A DNA stretch of 29,486 bases, taken from the IMG/VR virus record IMGVR_UViG_3300042503_000164, positions 1 to 29,486 of that record; one strand, given 5' to 3'. Below, piece by piece: positions 1 through 6,769 of this stretch. The notes beneath the pieces were generated by a model. That model saw nothing but the letters and a program-made list of their open reading frames with translations. It was not told the DNA's origin and did no database searches. The position numbers were made by a program, and so were the translations under genes. This DNA comes from a virus. Positions within the stretch are counted from its first letter, which is position 1; the number at the start of each line of letters is the position of its first letter.

Positions 1-206
1 GTCTTTTGATTGAGCGTATCGAACGGCTGAACGAAGATAAAAAAGGCATCCAGGATGACATCCGCGATGTTTATAATGAAGCTAAGGCGCATGGTTACGA
101 CACCAAAATTGTTCGCGCAGTGATCCGCCTTCGTGCAATGGAAGCAAATGACCGGGCAGAATATCAGGCAGTACTAGACACATACATGACCGCTCTTGGT
201 CTATAA
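1..206 (+). CDS. GapR-like DUF2312 protein, 5' truncated
   Basis: The reading frame is open to the left edge, so the true start lies outside the window; about 67 residues remain. What is visible is a helical, charged segment (IERIERLNEDKKGIQDDI, then DVYNEAKAHGYDTK, IRLR, and a LDTYMTALGL end). This is the typical core and end of the DUF2312/GapR family. GapR proteins are small alphaproteobacterial DNA-binding proteins that associate with overtwisted, AT-rich DNA near replication and transcription; phage copies are common. It is followed 12 bases later by the SSB gene on the same strand, which supports a DNA-replication module. The family call is firm; the role in this phage is inferred. Confidence 0.85.
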   Translation, partial: LLIERIERLNEDKKGIQDDIRDVYNEAKAHGYDTKIVRAVIRLRAMEANDRAEYQAVLDTYMTALGL

Positions 207-218
207 AAGGAAACAGCA

Positions 219-599
219 ATGCAGAATATCACAATATCAGGAAACGTAGGCAAAGATGCCGAATTGCGTACAGTGCGAGATACCCAAGTCCTCAGCTTCA
301 ACGTCGGCGTCAAAAACGGATTCGGCAGAGATGCTGGCAGCGTTTGGTATCGTTGCAGCTTGTGGGGCAAGGCAGCGGAAGCGTTTGCTGGCAGCATCAA
401 GAAAGGCACTAAGGTCTTTATCACAGGCGAACTGACGCACGACGAATATGAAGGCAAGCCGCAGTTCAATGTGCGCGTTGGCAGCATCGATACAGGCCCA
501 CGCCCACAAGGCCAATCTGATGATGATTCACAAGTCCAAGCTGATGGCGGTTCGCATACCACTTGGGACAATGACCTTGACGATGATTGTCCATTTTAG
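219..599 (+). CDS. ssb: Single-stranded DNA-binding protein
   Basis: A 126-residue OB-fold SSB. It starts MQNITISGNVGKDAELR, has the family block VWYRCSLWGKAAE (about residues 42-54) and a KKGTKVFITGEL strand, then a Gln/Asp-rich linker. The last residues, DDDCPF, match the acidic tip (usually DDIPF) that docks partner replication proteins, with Cys in place of Ile. An AAGGAA ribosome binding site lies 7 bases before the ATG. It should coat single-stranded DNA during phage replication and recombination. It is somewhat shorter than bacterial SSBs, as is usual for phage versions. Position after the GapR-like gene points to an early replication operon. Confidence 0.93.
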   Translation: MQNITISGNVGKDAELRTVRDTQVLSFNVGVKNGFGRDAGSVWYRCSLWGKAAEAFAGSIKKGTKVFITGELTHDEYEGKPQFNVRVGSIDTGPRPQGQSDDDSQVQADGGSHTTWDNDLDDDCPF

Positions 600-613
600 G
601 CCGGAGATATAAA

Positions 614-847
614 ATGGCAGTAGGATCAAGACTTAACTTAGATCACCGACGCAAAGCACCCCCCATGAGTAGCCGCCAAGAATGGCTGGCACGAGAATAT
701 CAGCAAGCAATAGCAGAATCCAGCAAGGCACTTTTGAAGGCGCAACTGACAACAGGTCAACACGCATTAGACAAGGATCGCTTTGTGCAGACAGCTATTA
801 ATTATGGTTGGATATTGCACATCCCAGATCGTTTACTGCTTCAATGA
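614..847 (+). CDS. Hypothetical protein, 77 aa
   Basis: Not recognised. The frame is open from 587, inside the SSB gene, but the ATG at 614 has a GGAG site 7 bases upstream and avoids overlap, so it is preferred. The product begins basic (MAVGSRLNLDHRRKAPP), continues as a likely helix rich in Gln, Ala and Lys (EWLAREYQQAIAESSKALLKAQ), and ends IPDRLLLQ. No cysteines, membrane segment or known motif. It lies 14 bases after SSB and is probably co-transcribed with it. The length, tight spacing and ribosome binding site support a real gene; function unknown. Confidence 0.65.
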   Translation: MAVGSRLNLDHRRKAPPMSSRQEWLAREYQQAIAESSKALLKAQLTTGQHALDKDRFVQTAINYGWILHIPDRLLLQ

Positions 848-856
848 AAAAAGGTG

Positions 857-885
857 TTTACATATATAAAAAGCAGCTTTATATG
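857..885 (+). promoter_or_regulatory. Sigma70-like promoter
   Basis: TTTACA at 857-862 and TATATG at 880-885 are separated by exactly 17 bases of AT-rich spacer. Both boxes are close to consensus. The predicted start of transcription is near 891-893, just before the gene at 928. It sits in the only gap of the plus-strand gene cluster, which fits a promoter. Prediction from sequence only. Confidence 0.6.
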
Positions 886-886
886 A

Positions 887-929
887 ATGGTTAGGGGCAG
901 CCGCCCCGCCATTTAAGGATTCTAACCAT
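887..929 (+). promoter_or_regulatory. Inverted repeat around leader and start codon
   Basis: ATGGTTAG at 887-894 is the perfect inverse of CTAACCAT at 922-929, which runs into the ATG of the next gene. Between them lies a small GGGGC-AGCC-GCCCC hairpin and the AAGGAT ribosome binding site (915-920). Depending on where transcription begins, the outer repeat is either an mRNA hairpin that would hide the start codon or a DNA operator next to the promoter's -10 box. Both readings are inference. Confidence 0.4.
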
Positions 930-1146
930 GATTAAACCAGCACAAGCAGCACCTATGGGCAAAAAGTATCGCATATCATCAGATAGCGCATCCGTTTGGC
1001 CTTTGCGCGGGGCGGACGGCAAGACGTTTGCAGAGCGCCGCATCTCATGCGCCCACAGCTATGCGTACACCAGTGGCATAGGCATGGGCCATGTGCTTTA
1101 TCGCTGCACTTTGTGTGGGGACACTTACGAAAAGGACGTATCGTGA
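928..1146 (+). CDS. Hypothetical protein with CxxC motif, 72 aa
   Basis: Not recognised. ATG at 928 has an AAGGAT site 7 bases upstream. The product has a Cys at 41 (ISCAHSYAYTS), then an RCTLCGDTYEK segment near the C-terminus whose CxxC resembles half of a zinc knuckle; with C41 and H42 it could bind one metal ion. No membrane segment. The stop overlaps the next short reading frame by four bases (GTGA), which suggests translational coupling. Likely a small phage accessory protein; zinc binding is a guess from the cysteines. Confidence 0.6.
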   Translation: MIKPAQAAPMGKKYRISSDSASVWPLRGADGKTFAERRISCAHSYAYTSGIGMGHVLYRCTLCGDTYEKDVS

Positions 1147-1220
1147 CCCTGAGACAATTCCTGTACGATAATTTCGGCTGGGATATTTACGACTGGGCCG
1201 ATGATGAGATTAGATTTTAA
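1143..1220 (+). CDS. Possible 25-aa micropeptide
   Basis: A GTG start overlaps the stop of the preceding gene in a GTGA arrangement, giving a 25-residue product (TLRQFLYDNFGWDIYDW, then an acidic ADDEIRF end). It is rich in aromatic and acidic residues and its stop lies just 3 bases before the terminator stem at 1224. The exact fit between upstream stop and terminator argues for a real gene, but the length is marginal and no family is recognised. Confidence 0.4.
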   Translation: MTLRQFLYDNFGWDIYDWADDEIRF

Positions 1221-1223
1221 AGA

Positions 1224-1257
1224 AACGGGCCACTCCACAACGAGCGGCCCGTTTTTT
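1224..1257. terminator. Bidirectional rho-independent terminator
   Basis: AACGGGCC (1224-1231) pairs with GGCCCGTT (1246-1253). Inside this CTC pairs with GAG around a six-base loop. Six T residues follow on the plus strand. In the minus-strand RNA the single mismatch becomes a G-U pair, making a 12-bp stem followed by TTTCTTT. It separates the convergent plus-strand cluster and minus-strand late operon, ending 2 bases from the last late gene. Confidence 0.88.
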
Positions 1258-1259
1258 AT

Positions 1260-1466
1260 TTAGCCGTTGATGATTTGCAACAGGCCAGCAGCGGCGGCAG
1301 CAACAAACGCCAGCGCGGCGGCAACCGTTGTTTTCCAACCCAGCTTCTTTTCAGATTCATCGACCATAGGCAGAAGTTTGCCCGTGGCCTTCTTGATGAT
1401 GGCTTTTTCGGCTTCTTTCTTCAAAGCCTTGCCAGCTTCTTTCTTCAATGTGCTTTTAATATCCAT
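1260..1466 (-). CDS. Small membrane protein, holin candidate
   Basis: Last gene of the late operon. The start at 1466 is chosen because AGGAG lies 7 bases upstream; an ATG two codons earlier would be too close. The 68-residue product has a strongly basic amphipathic N-terminal half (KKEAGKALKKEAEKAIIKKA), an acidic hinge (VDESEKK), and one C-terminal membrane helix (TTVAAALAFVAAAAAGLLQI). A small basic single-span membrane protein directly after the endolysin fits a class III-type holin or a lysis regulator. The two-span protein at 2088-2597 is a competing holin candidate. Role inferred from position and topology only. Confidence 0.6.
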   Translation of the reverse strand: MDIKSTLKKEAGKALKKEAEKAIIKKATGKLLPMVDESEKKLGWKTTVAAALAFVAAAAAGLLQIING

Positions 1467-1476
1467 GTTCATTCTC

Positions 1477-2091
1477 CTATAACCAAGTTGCGTATTTCTT
1501 GGTCTTTTGTTTGCGGTCATCTAGGCCGTGGGTTCCGCCATTGATGCGCTTGGTAAGTGCAAGGATAGCAGCGTCGTTGATGCCCTGATCGCAGATGCTC
1601 CACAACTTGTTTGCGTCAAAGAACCACAAGGCACTTTCAAAGCCCAGTTCAGTAGCAACAAGGTCTGGATTGTCCAAAATCTCCTGTTCCCGACCAATGT
1701 ATTTGCCGAATGCGCGATAGTTGTTCTTCCCGGTGAGTTGGAGCGGCCCCCTGCCCCGGTATTTCCACCCATCGCCTGATGCTTCGTCGCCATTACCCAT
1801 GCGGTTAGCATAAACACGGTTGGCAATTTTCTGTGGCTGACGCTCATAGGCACGGGCCAAAGCATCAGTTGGGAAATACTTCCCAAAAATGCCCCTCAAC
1901 CCCTTAGCGCCGTAGTTCAGGTTTTCGCTGAACGCTTTGAAATTGCCCGATTCATGCGCCGTTTGAGCAAAGAAATGTGCAGCCCGATTAGGTGATAGTT
2001 TATAAAAAGCCGCAGCTTTCTTACATGTACCTGGACCGAACGCACCATCTGCATGACACCCACATTTGCTTTGAAGATTAATTAAGCTCAT
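1477..2091 (-). CDS. GH19 chitinase-like endolysin
   Basis: A 204-residue murein hydrolase of glycoside hydrolase family 19, which cleaves the glycan backbone of peptidoglycan at lysis. The first 35 residues (LQSKCGCHADGAFGPGTCKKA) look like a shortened peptidoglycan-binding repeat. The catalytic region has AHESGNF with Glu47 as likely acid and ENLNYG with Glu56 as second carboxylate, then YRGRGPLQLTG, ESALWFF and RINGG-LDDR, all family signatures. No signal or anchor segment is evident, so export should need a holin. The start at 2091 overlaps the previous stop (ATGA) with a GCGGAG site 9 bases before; an earlier in-frame ATG at 2109 is less likely. Confidence 0.93.
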   Translation of the reverse strand: MSLINLQSKCGCHADGAFGPGTCKKAAAFYKLSPNRAAHFFAQTAHESGNFKAFSENLNYGAKGLRGIFGKYFPTDALARAYERQPQKIANRVYANRMGNGDEASGDGWKYRGRGPLQLTGKNNYRAFGKYIGREQEILDNPDLVATELGFESALWFFDANKLWSICDQGINDAAILALTKRINGGTHGLDDRKQKTKKYATWL

Positions 2092-2597
2092 TTGCCAGCA
2101 CTCCGCCAATCAGGGAAATCAAGTTCATCGACTACGCCGTCACCGTTGGCATCGTAACGCAGATCACCGCGATACTTTTCCCAAGGCTCCATTTCGTCAT
2201 CGTCATCATCGATTTCTGGTTCATCAATAAACACAGTCGCGGCTGGATCATCATAACGTGGCGCAGGAGCAACCATGTCAGGTGTAAGCGGCAGCGGGTC
2301 TGGTTGTGGCGCTACAGGGGCCAGAGGCTCTGGTTCTGGGTCATCACGGTCTTCTGGTGGTGGTGGGGCCAATTCGCCCTTCATGCCCATCAGGGTGGCG
2401 TAGGAGCCAGCCACAGCGCCGACAACAGAAGTCATGACGTATGACAGCAAGCCAAATACATCTTTATTGTCAATAATCTCATTCGATATGAACAGCCCGA
2501 CAATCATAGCGCAAGTGATGGCGACAATGACAAACGCCATCGTTTTTGCCGCCAGCAGTAACGCTTTAATTCGCGCCTCTAATAATTTATCATCCAT
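2088..2597 (-). CDS. Two-span membrane protein with EF-hand-like end
   Basis: 169 residues. Two membrane segments lie in the first 75 residues (about 18-39 and 47-70), joined by a short loop (SNEIIDNKDVFG). A long Pro/Asp/Glu-rich tether follows (APPPPEDRDDPEPEP and similar), then an acidic patch (EIDDDDDEMEPWEKY) and a C-terminal DANGDGVVDELDF. That last motif matches a calcium-binding EF-hand or dockerin loop (D-x-N-x-D-G-x-x-D-x-x-D). The two-span front resembles small holin-like proteins in the lysis region of aquatic phages. It overlaps the endolysin start by four bases. It could be a holin with a regulatory tail or an envelope protein; calcium binding is inferred from the motif. Confidence 0.75.
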   Translation of the reverse strand: MDDKLLEARIKALLLAAKTMAFVIVAITCAMIVGLFISNEIIDNKDVFGLLSYVMTSVVGAVAGSYATLMGMKGELAPPPPEDRDDPEPEPLAPVAPQPDPLPLTPDMVAPAPRYDDPAATVFIDEPEIDDDDDEMEPWEKYRGDLRYDANGDGVVDELDFPDWRSAGK

Positions 2598-2600
2598 ATA

Positions 2601-3131
2601 TTAGTCCTTTCCTGCCAGCGGATTTGCCAGCGTCTTTTGAATGCGCTCATTAGTTTGCGCCTCCAACTCTTTGATGCGACGTTGCTGTTCCTGATCTTGC
2701 TGACGCAACTGATCGATCACTGCACGTTGCATGGCCATGTTTTGAGCATCGCTGCTCCTAACGCTACTGGAGACAGCATCAACCGTCTGGCGCGTTCCAC
2801 TGACGCTACTGCTGATGCTGCCCGTCATGTAATTTAAGGCTTCGCTATTGATCTTGGTCAGGCGCTCAACGCTTGTCACGCGCTCATCCAGAACAGAAAT
2901 GCGGCCTTCAATGCCAGACAAGTCTGGCGGAACATATGCCGCCGTCACTTCCTGCATGGTCAGGAATTGCTGATACACTTGGAAGCCAGCCCAGAGGCCA
3001 CCAAGGATTGTCGAGAATGCAGCAAAGATAATTGCAATCTTGCCGCTGCTCAGGCCACCAATGTTGAAGCTAAAACCGCTTTCATCAAAGGATACCTTTG
3101 GCTCTTCTTTTTCATCATTTGTATTGCTCAT
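2601..3131 (-). CDS. Membrane-anchored coiled-coil protein
   Basis: 176 residues: an acidic N-terminus (MSNTNDEKEEPKVSFDES), one membrane segment at about 30-55 (GKIAIIFAAFSTILGGLWAG), then a mostly helical, Ser/Gln/Glu-rich coiled coil ending KELEAQTNERIQKTL. The likely topology is inside-out with the coil in the periplasm, as in inner-membrane spanins such as Rz, but no partner outer-membrane lipoprotein was found. It overlaps the preceding secreted-protein gene by 17 bases. It is one of five envelope-type proteins in a row. Function unknown; spanin is one option. Confidence 0.75.
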   Translation of the reverse strand: MSNTNDEKEEPKVSFDESGFSFNIGGLSSGKIAIIFAAFSTILGGLWAGFQVYQQFLTMQEVTAAYVPPDLSGIEGRISVLDERVTSVERLTKINSEALNYMTGSISSSVSGTRQTVDAVSSSVRSSDAQNMAMQRAVIDQLRQQDQEQQRRIKELEAQTNERIQKTLANPLAGKD

Positions 3132-5166
3132 CTACCATCTCCTGCCATCTGGCATCGTTTGTCTGCATCAATCGATACAACTCAAAGTTTGCGTCTTGCA
3201 GCCTACGTCTGCTATATATATCACGAACTGCATAAAAGTCAGCCCTATCTTGTAAAGACGCTTGGGTGTACGCCGCAAAGCCAGGTACTGTGCCGATCTC
3301 CGATATTGTTTCGCTTTGCCCTTCGGACATTCCGCTTTCGGTCTGCGTAGTGTTTTCGTTGGAAGATGCAGCAGGAGGTGGGCCAAGGCTTAGAACCTCA
3401 ACTGCGTTTGCCATAGATACTGGGCTGGTTACCGATATGGTCGCATCCAATGGCAAAACGCTTTGCGCCGAAGATACACTTGGCCCTTGCACGAACGACT
3501 CGCTAAATGCGCTTTCGAAACGCGCTTGCGCTGAGAAGGTATTTGACGAAGACGTATCCTGTACCTCCTGCATACCACTCTCTTGCTGTTGTGTGCTTTC
3601 TTTAACTTCCGAATTGGCTACAGCCAGTGCGGGGGCTTGATTTAATTCAGGTTGCTCAATCACATCTGCGATGGCTAACGCTGGAGTTTGATTTGCCTCC
3701 ACCCGCTCAGTTACTTCTGACACAGTTACGGCAAGCGAAGGTGCTTGTTCTTGCTCTACGCGCTCTGTTGCGTCTGGACCAATTGAATCTAGTGCAGAGG
3801 ATTGTTCAGACTCTACCCGCTCGGATATGTCTGGAGTGGTCACCGACAGCGTAGCGGGTTGTTCTGACTCCGACTGCTCGACTGCATCTTGGTCGGATGC
3901 GATCAGCACAGGGGATTGTTCTAATTCCAGCCGCTCAACTACGTCTGGTCCGGTTATGTTCAACGCCGGGTTTTGATCTATTTCCAGCCGCTCGGCTGCG
4001 TCTGATTCAATTGCTTCAAACGTATCAACTTGTTCCGACTGCTCGGTTATGTCAGAGACAGTTGCCTCAAGCGCATCGTCTTGGCTTATTTCCGACTGCT
4101 GGGCAGCGTCTAGATCGTCTGCATTGAACGCATCAACTTGGTCAGATTTGTCCACTGCTTCTGGCTCATCAACATCCATTGCAGTTGATTGTTCTGATTC
4201 TGATCTTTCGGTTGCGTCTGTGCCAGTTGCGGCCAGAGCAGCAACCTGATCTGGATCAAGGCGCTCAACCGTTTCGACCTCGCGCACACTAGCCTCCACA
4301 TCCGCCTCCGGCTCGTCAGCGATTGTTGCAACCTCCTCGGTTTCCGCGACTTCCTCCACCTGCTCAACTGCGACGGCTACTTCACTCATCTCCTGCGCTT
4401 GCTCCAGTGCATCTGTGGCTGTATCTTGCACCTCTTCTATTTGCTCTGTCGTAAGCTCCGCGCTCTGCTCAACGGCTTCGGCAATTGCAGCCACAGGGTC
4501 TGGAATGGTTTCAATACTGGCTGGTGGGCAGCTTGGGTCCATAGGTGTCAGATTGCAGTCAACGGTCACGATAGGCGTTGGTGCAACCCATGACAAAATG
4601 CCAGATTGGTTCTGAAGATATTGCGCGTTTCGACCGTAGAAAAGCGGAATGTTGTCTTCAGGGTTTGGGCCTGTGATGCCTGCGGTGAAATCGCGCCAAC
4701 CTGAGAAACCCAGATTACCGTAATTCAGTTGAATCTTACCGTCCGAAAAAAGACCTATTTCGAAGGTGCTACTGTTATTTGTGCCGTACTCGTTCGTGCC
4801 GTACCAGCCAAATAGGATAGAACTATCGTCGCGGCGGTAATATGGGTTGCCAGTATAGCTGATTAAGTCTGACCAGTAGCCGTATATCGTGTTGCGCTGC
4901 GCCCGATCTAGCGGTTCGCCGTTGCAGCACAGGTTAGCGGCGCTCTGGAAAGACACGAATCCGTTGGATGAAACCCATGCGTCGGTGAACGTCTGCCCCC
5001 AATAGTCGAACTCAAAACCAAGGCTGACACGGGCTGTGTTGTCATCGCCTAAATTAAGAGGCGTCATTGTCGTTGGAGTGCCATTGATCTGCGGTGGTAT
5101 TAAGGCAGGCTCATAGACTTGCGCACGAACAGGCGTTGCACAAGTCAGCAGGACAACTACCCGCAA
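3115..5166 (-). CDS. Secreted NIDO-like protein with acidic repeats
   Basis: Large exported protein of unknown role, about 683 residues from TTG 5166. Signal segment LLRVVVLLTCATPVRA with cleavage before QVYEPAL. Next, about residues 40-168, a domain resembling the NIDO (nidogen extracellular) fold: FEFDYWGQTFTDAWVSSNG, YGYWSDL, IGLFSDGKIQLNYGN, FTAGITG. Then a two-cysteine segment (VDCNLTPMDPSC), about 200 residues of imperfect 18-20-residue acidic repeats (DATERVEQEQAPSLAV type), a Ser/Gln-rich stretch, and a basic helical end (RDIYSRRRLQD to MVDEQYK). The start is unclear: no ATG; TTG at 5238 overlaps upstream by 62 bases; ATT at 5181 would give the most typical signal peptide. Possibly an envelope or virion adhesin. 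Confidence 0.85.
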   Translation of the reverse strand: MRVVVLLTCATPVRAQVYEPALIPPQINGTPTTMTPLNLGDDNTARVSLGFEFDYWGQTFTDAWVSSNGFVSFQSAANLCCNGEPLDRAQRNTIYGYWSDLISYTGNPYYRRDDSSILFGWYGTNEYGTNNSSTFEIGLFSDGKIQLNYGNLGFSGWRDFTAGITGPNPEDNIPLFYGRNAQYLQNQSGILSWVAPTPIVTVDCNLTPMDPSCPPASIETIPDPVAAIAEAVEQSAELTTEQIEEVQDTATDALEQAQEMSEVAVAVEQVEEVAETEEVATIADEPEADVEASVREVETVERLDPDQVAALAATGTDATERSESEQSTAMDVDEPEAVDKSDQVDAFNADDLDAAQQSEISQDDALEATVSDITEQSEQVDTFEAIESDAAERLEIDQNPALNITGPDVVERLELEQSPVLIASDQDAVEQSESEQPATLSVTTPDISERVESEQSSALDSIGPDATERVEQEQAPSLAVTVSEVTERVEANQTPALAIADVIEQPELNQAPALAVANSEVKESTQQQESGMQEVQDTSSSNTFSAQARFESAFSESFVQGPSVSSAQSVLPLDATISVTSPVSMANAVEVLSLGPPPAASSNENTTQTESGMSEGQSETISEIGTVPGFAAYTQASLQDRADFYAVRDIYSRRRLQDANFELYRLMQTNDARWQEMVDEQYK
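3604..4221 (-). repeat. Acidic 18-20-aa repeat array in NIDO-like gene
   Basis: About 11-12 imperfect units with the pattern D-x-x-E-R-x-E-x-(E/N)-Q-x-P-A-L-x-V, for example TERVEQEQAPSLAVTVSE followed by VTERVEANQTPALAIA. Units differ in sequence and slightly in length, so the array is old or diversified. It likely forms an extended acidic stalk between the N-terminal domain and the C-terminal helix. Confidence 0.75.
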
Positions 5167-5176
5167 AAGGTATGTC

Positions 5177-6769
5177 TTAATCCTTGACAGGGCGAAGCTC
5201 GACGTTTTCGGTCCACGCGGCGCGAGCTTCCTCGCCAATCAAACCCAAGAATGGGCACGGTGTTCCGGCCATCTCCATTGCCCTGAAGACGCGGAAGTCT
5301 TGGCATAGGAGACTGACGGCGGCGACACGCATACCCATATCGTAAAGGGTCTTAGACAGCTTCATCCGTTCGCAGTTCTGGTCACGCACGGTGCGGCCAG
5401 CCGACAAGCCAATGATCTGGGTCTGCACTGCGCCAGACTGGCCAGTGGTGCATAGGTCTTGGCTGTAGGACATCATGCTTGGCGCGATGGCGCTCGGCGG
5501 TGGCGACTTGATGTTCTGGTCGATGACCTGACGCGATACGTTCTCGCTGTAGCTTTTGCTGTCAGATACGTTGACGTTATTGTTCTGATTGACGTTGTTG
5601 CTGGTCTGGTTGACCGTGCTGTTGCTAGTTTCGTTCGTCGTATTGATGTTGTTATTCGTGTTTTTGCTATCCACCGTGCTATTTTGGTTGACGGTTTGGT
5701 TCACCGTGGATGTGCTGACATCGTTATTGAAATTGCGGTTTGTATTATCAGATGTGCTGTCAGAAGTGTTCTGGTTAATGTTGTTCATTGTGCCAGAGTT
5801 CACGTTGTAGTTCGTGTTGGTGCTGTTATTCGTATTCTGGTTTACGTTCGTAGCGTTTAACGTGTTCTGATTAATATTAGTAACAGTACCAGAGTTGATA
5901 TTCTGATTTACGTTATTGTTCGTATTCACGTTTGTGGCGTTCAGCGTATTCTGGTTAATGTTAGTCATAGTTCCAGAATTGATGTTCTGATTAACATTTG
6001 TGTTCGCGTTTGTGGCGTTCGACGTGTTCTGGATGATCGACGTAACGGTTCCAGAATTAATGTTCTGGTTGACGTTGTTATTGGTATTTACGTTCGTGGA
6101 CGTACTAGTGTTCACGTTTGTGTTGTTAGAACTGGACGTGTTCTGATTGATGTTAGTCATCGTACCAGAATTGATGTTTTGGTTTACGTTCGTGTTGGTG
6201 TTGTTCGATGTGTTTTGATTAATGTTAGTCATCGTACCAGAGTTTATATTCTGGTTGACGTTGTTGTTTGTGTTTACGTTCGTGGAACTTGACGTATTTT
6301 GGTTAATATTAGTCATTGTCCCAGAATTGATATTTGTATTGGTGTTGGTAGAATTTAACGTGTTTTGATTGATATTTGTCATAGTCCCAGAATTAATGTT
6401 CTGGTTGACGTTTGTGCTAGTTGATGTGTTCTGGTTTACGTTCGTACTGGTGTTTACGTTCGTGTTGGTGTTCACATTAGTAGCGTTCGACGTGTTCTGG
6501 TTAATGTTTGTAACCGTTCCAGAATTGATGTTCTGGTTCACGTTATTGTTAGTGTTTACATTTGTGCTGGTTGATGTGCTGGTAGACGTGTTATTATTCT
6601 GGTTGACGTTCGTGTTAGTGGACGTGCTGGTAGACGTATTAGTATTATCTGTCGTGCTGTTGGTTGTCGTGTTATATATGTATTCCGTCGGCGCTGTGGA
6701 TGTGGCCTGTGCCAACACCATCGACGATGACGCAATTAACGAGATAAAACCCAGCACAAATTTTTTCAT
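5177..6769 (-). CDS. Secreted Asn/Thr-rich repeat protein
   Basis: 530 residues with three parts. A standard signal peptide (MKKFVLGFISLIASSSMVLAQ). Residues about 33-418 are almost only N, T, S, Q, V and I, with nine copies of N-I-N-S-G-T-(M/V)-T-N-I-N-Q-N-T spaced by shorter N/T runs; such alternating polar/hydrophobic repeats are typical of beta-helix or amyloid-like folds. Residues about 420-530 form a globular domain with cysteines near 440, 466, 489 and 505 (CTTGQSGAVQ, NCERMKLSKTLYDMGM, SLLCQD, GTPCPF), suggesting two disulphide bonds; I recall similar domains from marine phage proteins. The ATG overlaps the preceding stop (ATGA). Curli-like fibre, adhesin or envelope coat are possible roles. 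Confidence 0.88.
   Translation of the reverse strand: MKKFVLGFISLIASSSMVLAQATSTAPTEYIYNTTTNSTTDNTNTSTSTSTNTNVNQNNNTSTSTSTSTNVNTNNNVNQNINSGTVTNINQNTSNATNVNTNTNVNTSTNVNQNTSTSTNVNQNINSGTMTNINQNTLNSTNTNTNINSGTMTNINQNTSSSTNVNTNNNVNQNINSGTMTNINQNTSNNTNTNVNQNINSGTMTNINQNTSSSNNTNVNTSTSTNVNTNNNVNQNINSGTVTSIIQNTSNATNANTNVNQNINSGTMTNINQNTLNATNVNTNNNVNQNINSGTVTNINQNTLNATNVNQNTNNSTNTNYNVNSGTMNNINQNTSDSTSDNTNRNFNNDVSTSTVNQTVNQNSTVDSKNTNNNINTTNETSNSTVNQTSNNVNQNNNVNVSDSKSYSENVSRQVIDQNIKSPPPSAIAPSMMSYSQDLCTTGQSGAVQTQIIGLSAGRTVRDQNCERMKLSKTLYDMGMRVAAVSLLCQDFRVFRAMEMAGTPCPFLGLIGEEARAAWTENVELRPVKD
5516..6673 (-). repeat. N/T-rich repeat array, nine NINSGT units
   Basis: DNA encoding the polar repeat region. Nine copies of the SGT-M/V-TNINQNT unit lie roughly between 5766 and 6540. 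Protein copies are nearly identical, but the DNA copies differ repeatedly at third codon positions (AAC/AAT, ACG/ACA/ACT), so the array is conserved by selection on protein rather than by recent copying. Confidence 0.85.

Noticed and set aside
900-906. GC hairpin near 894-906 as a terminator
   Set aside because: No T-run follows and it lies just after a promoter, so a terminator is unlikely.
5459-5860. Plus-strand frame opposite the same gene
   Set aside because: Antisense shadow of the Asn-rich gene, without a start signal.
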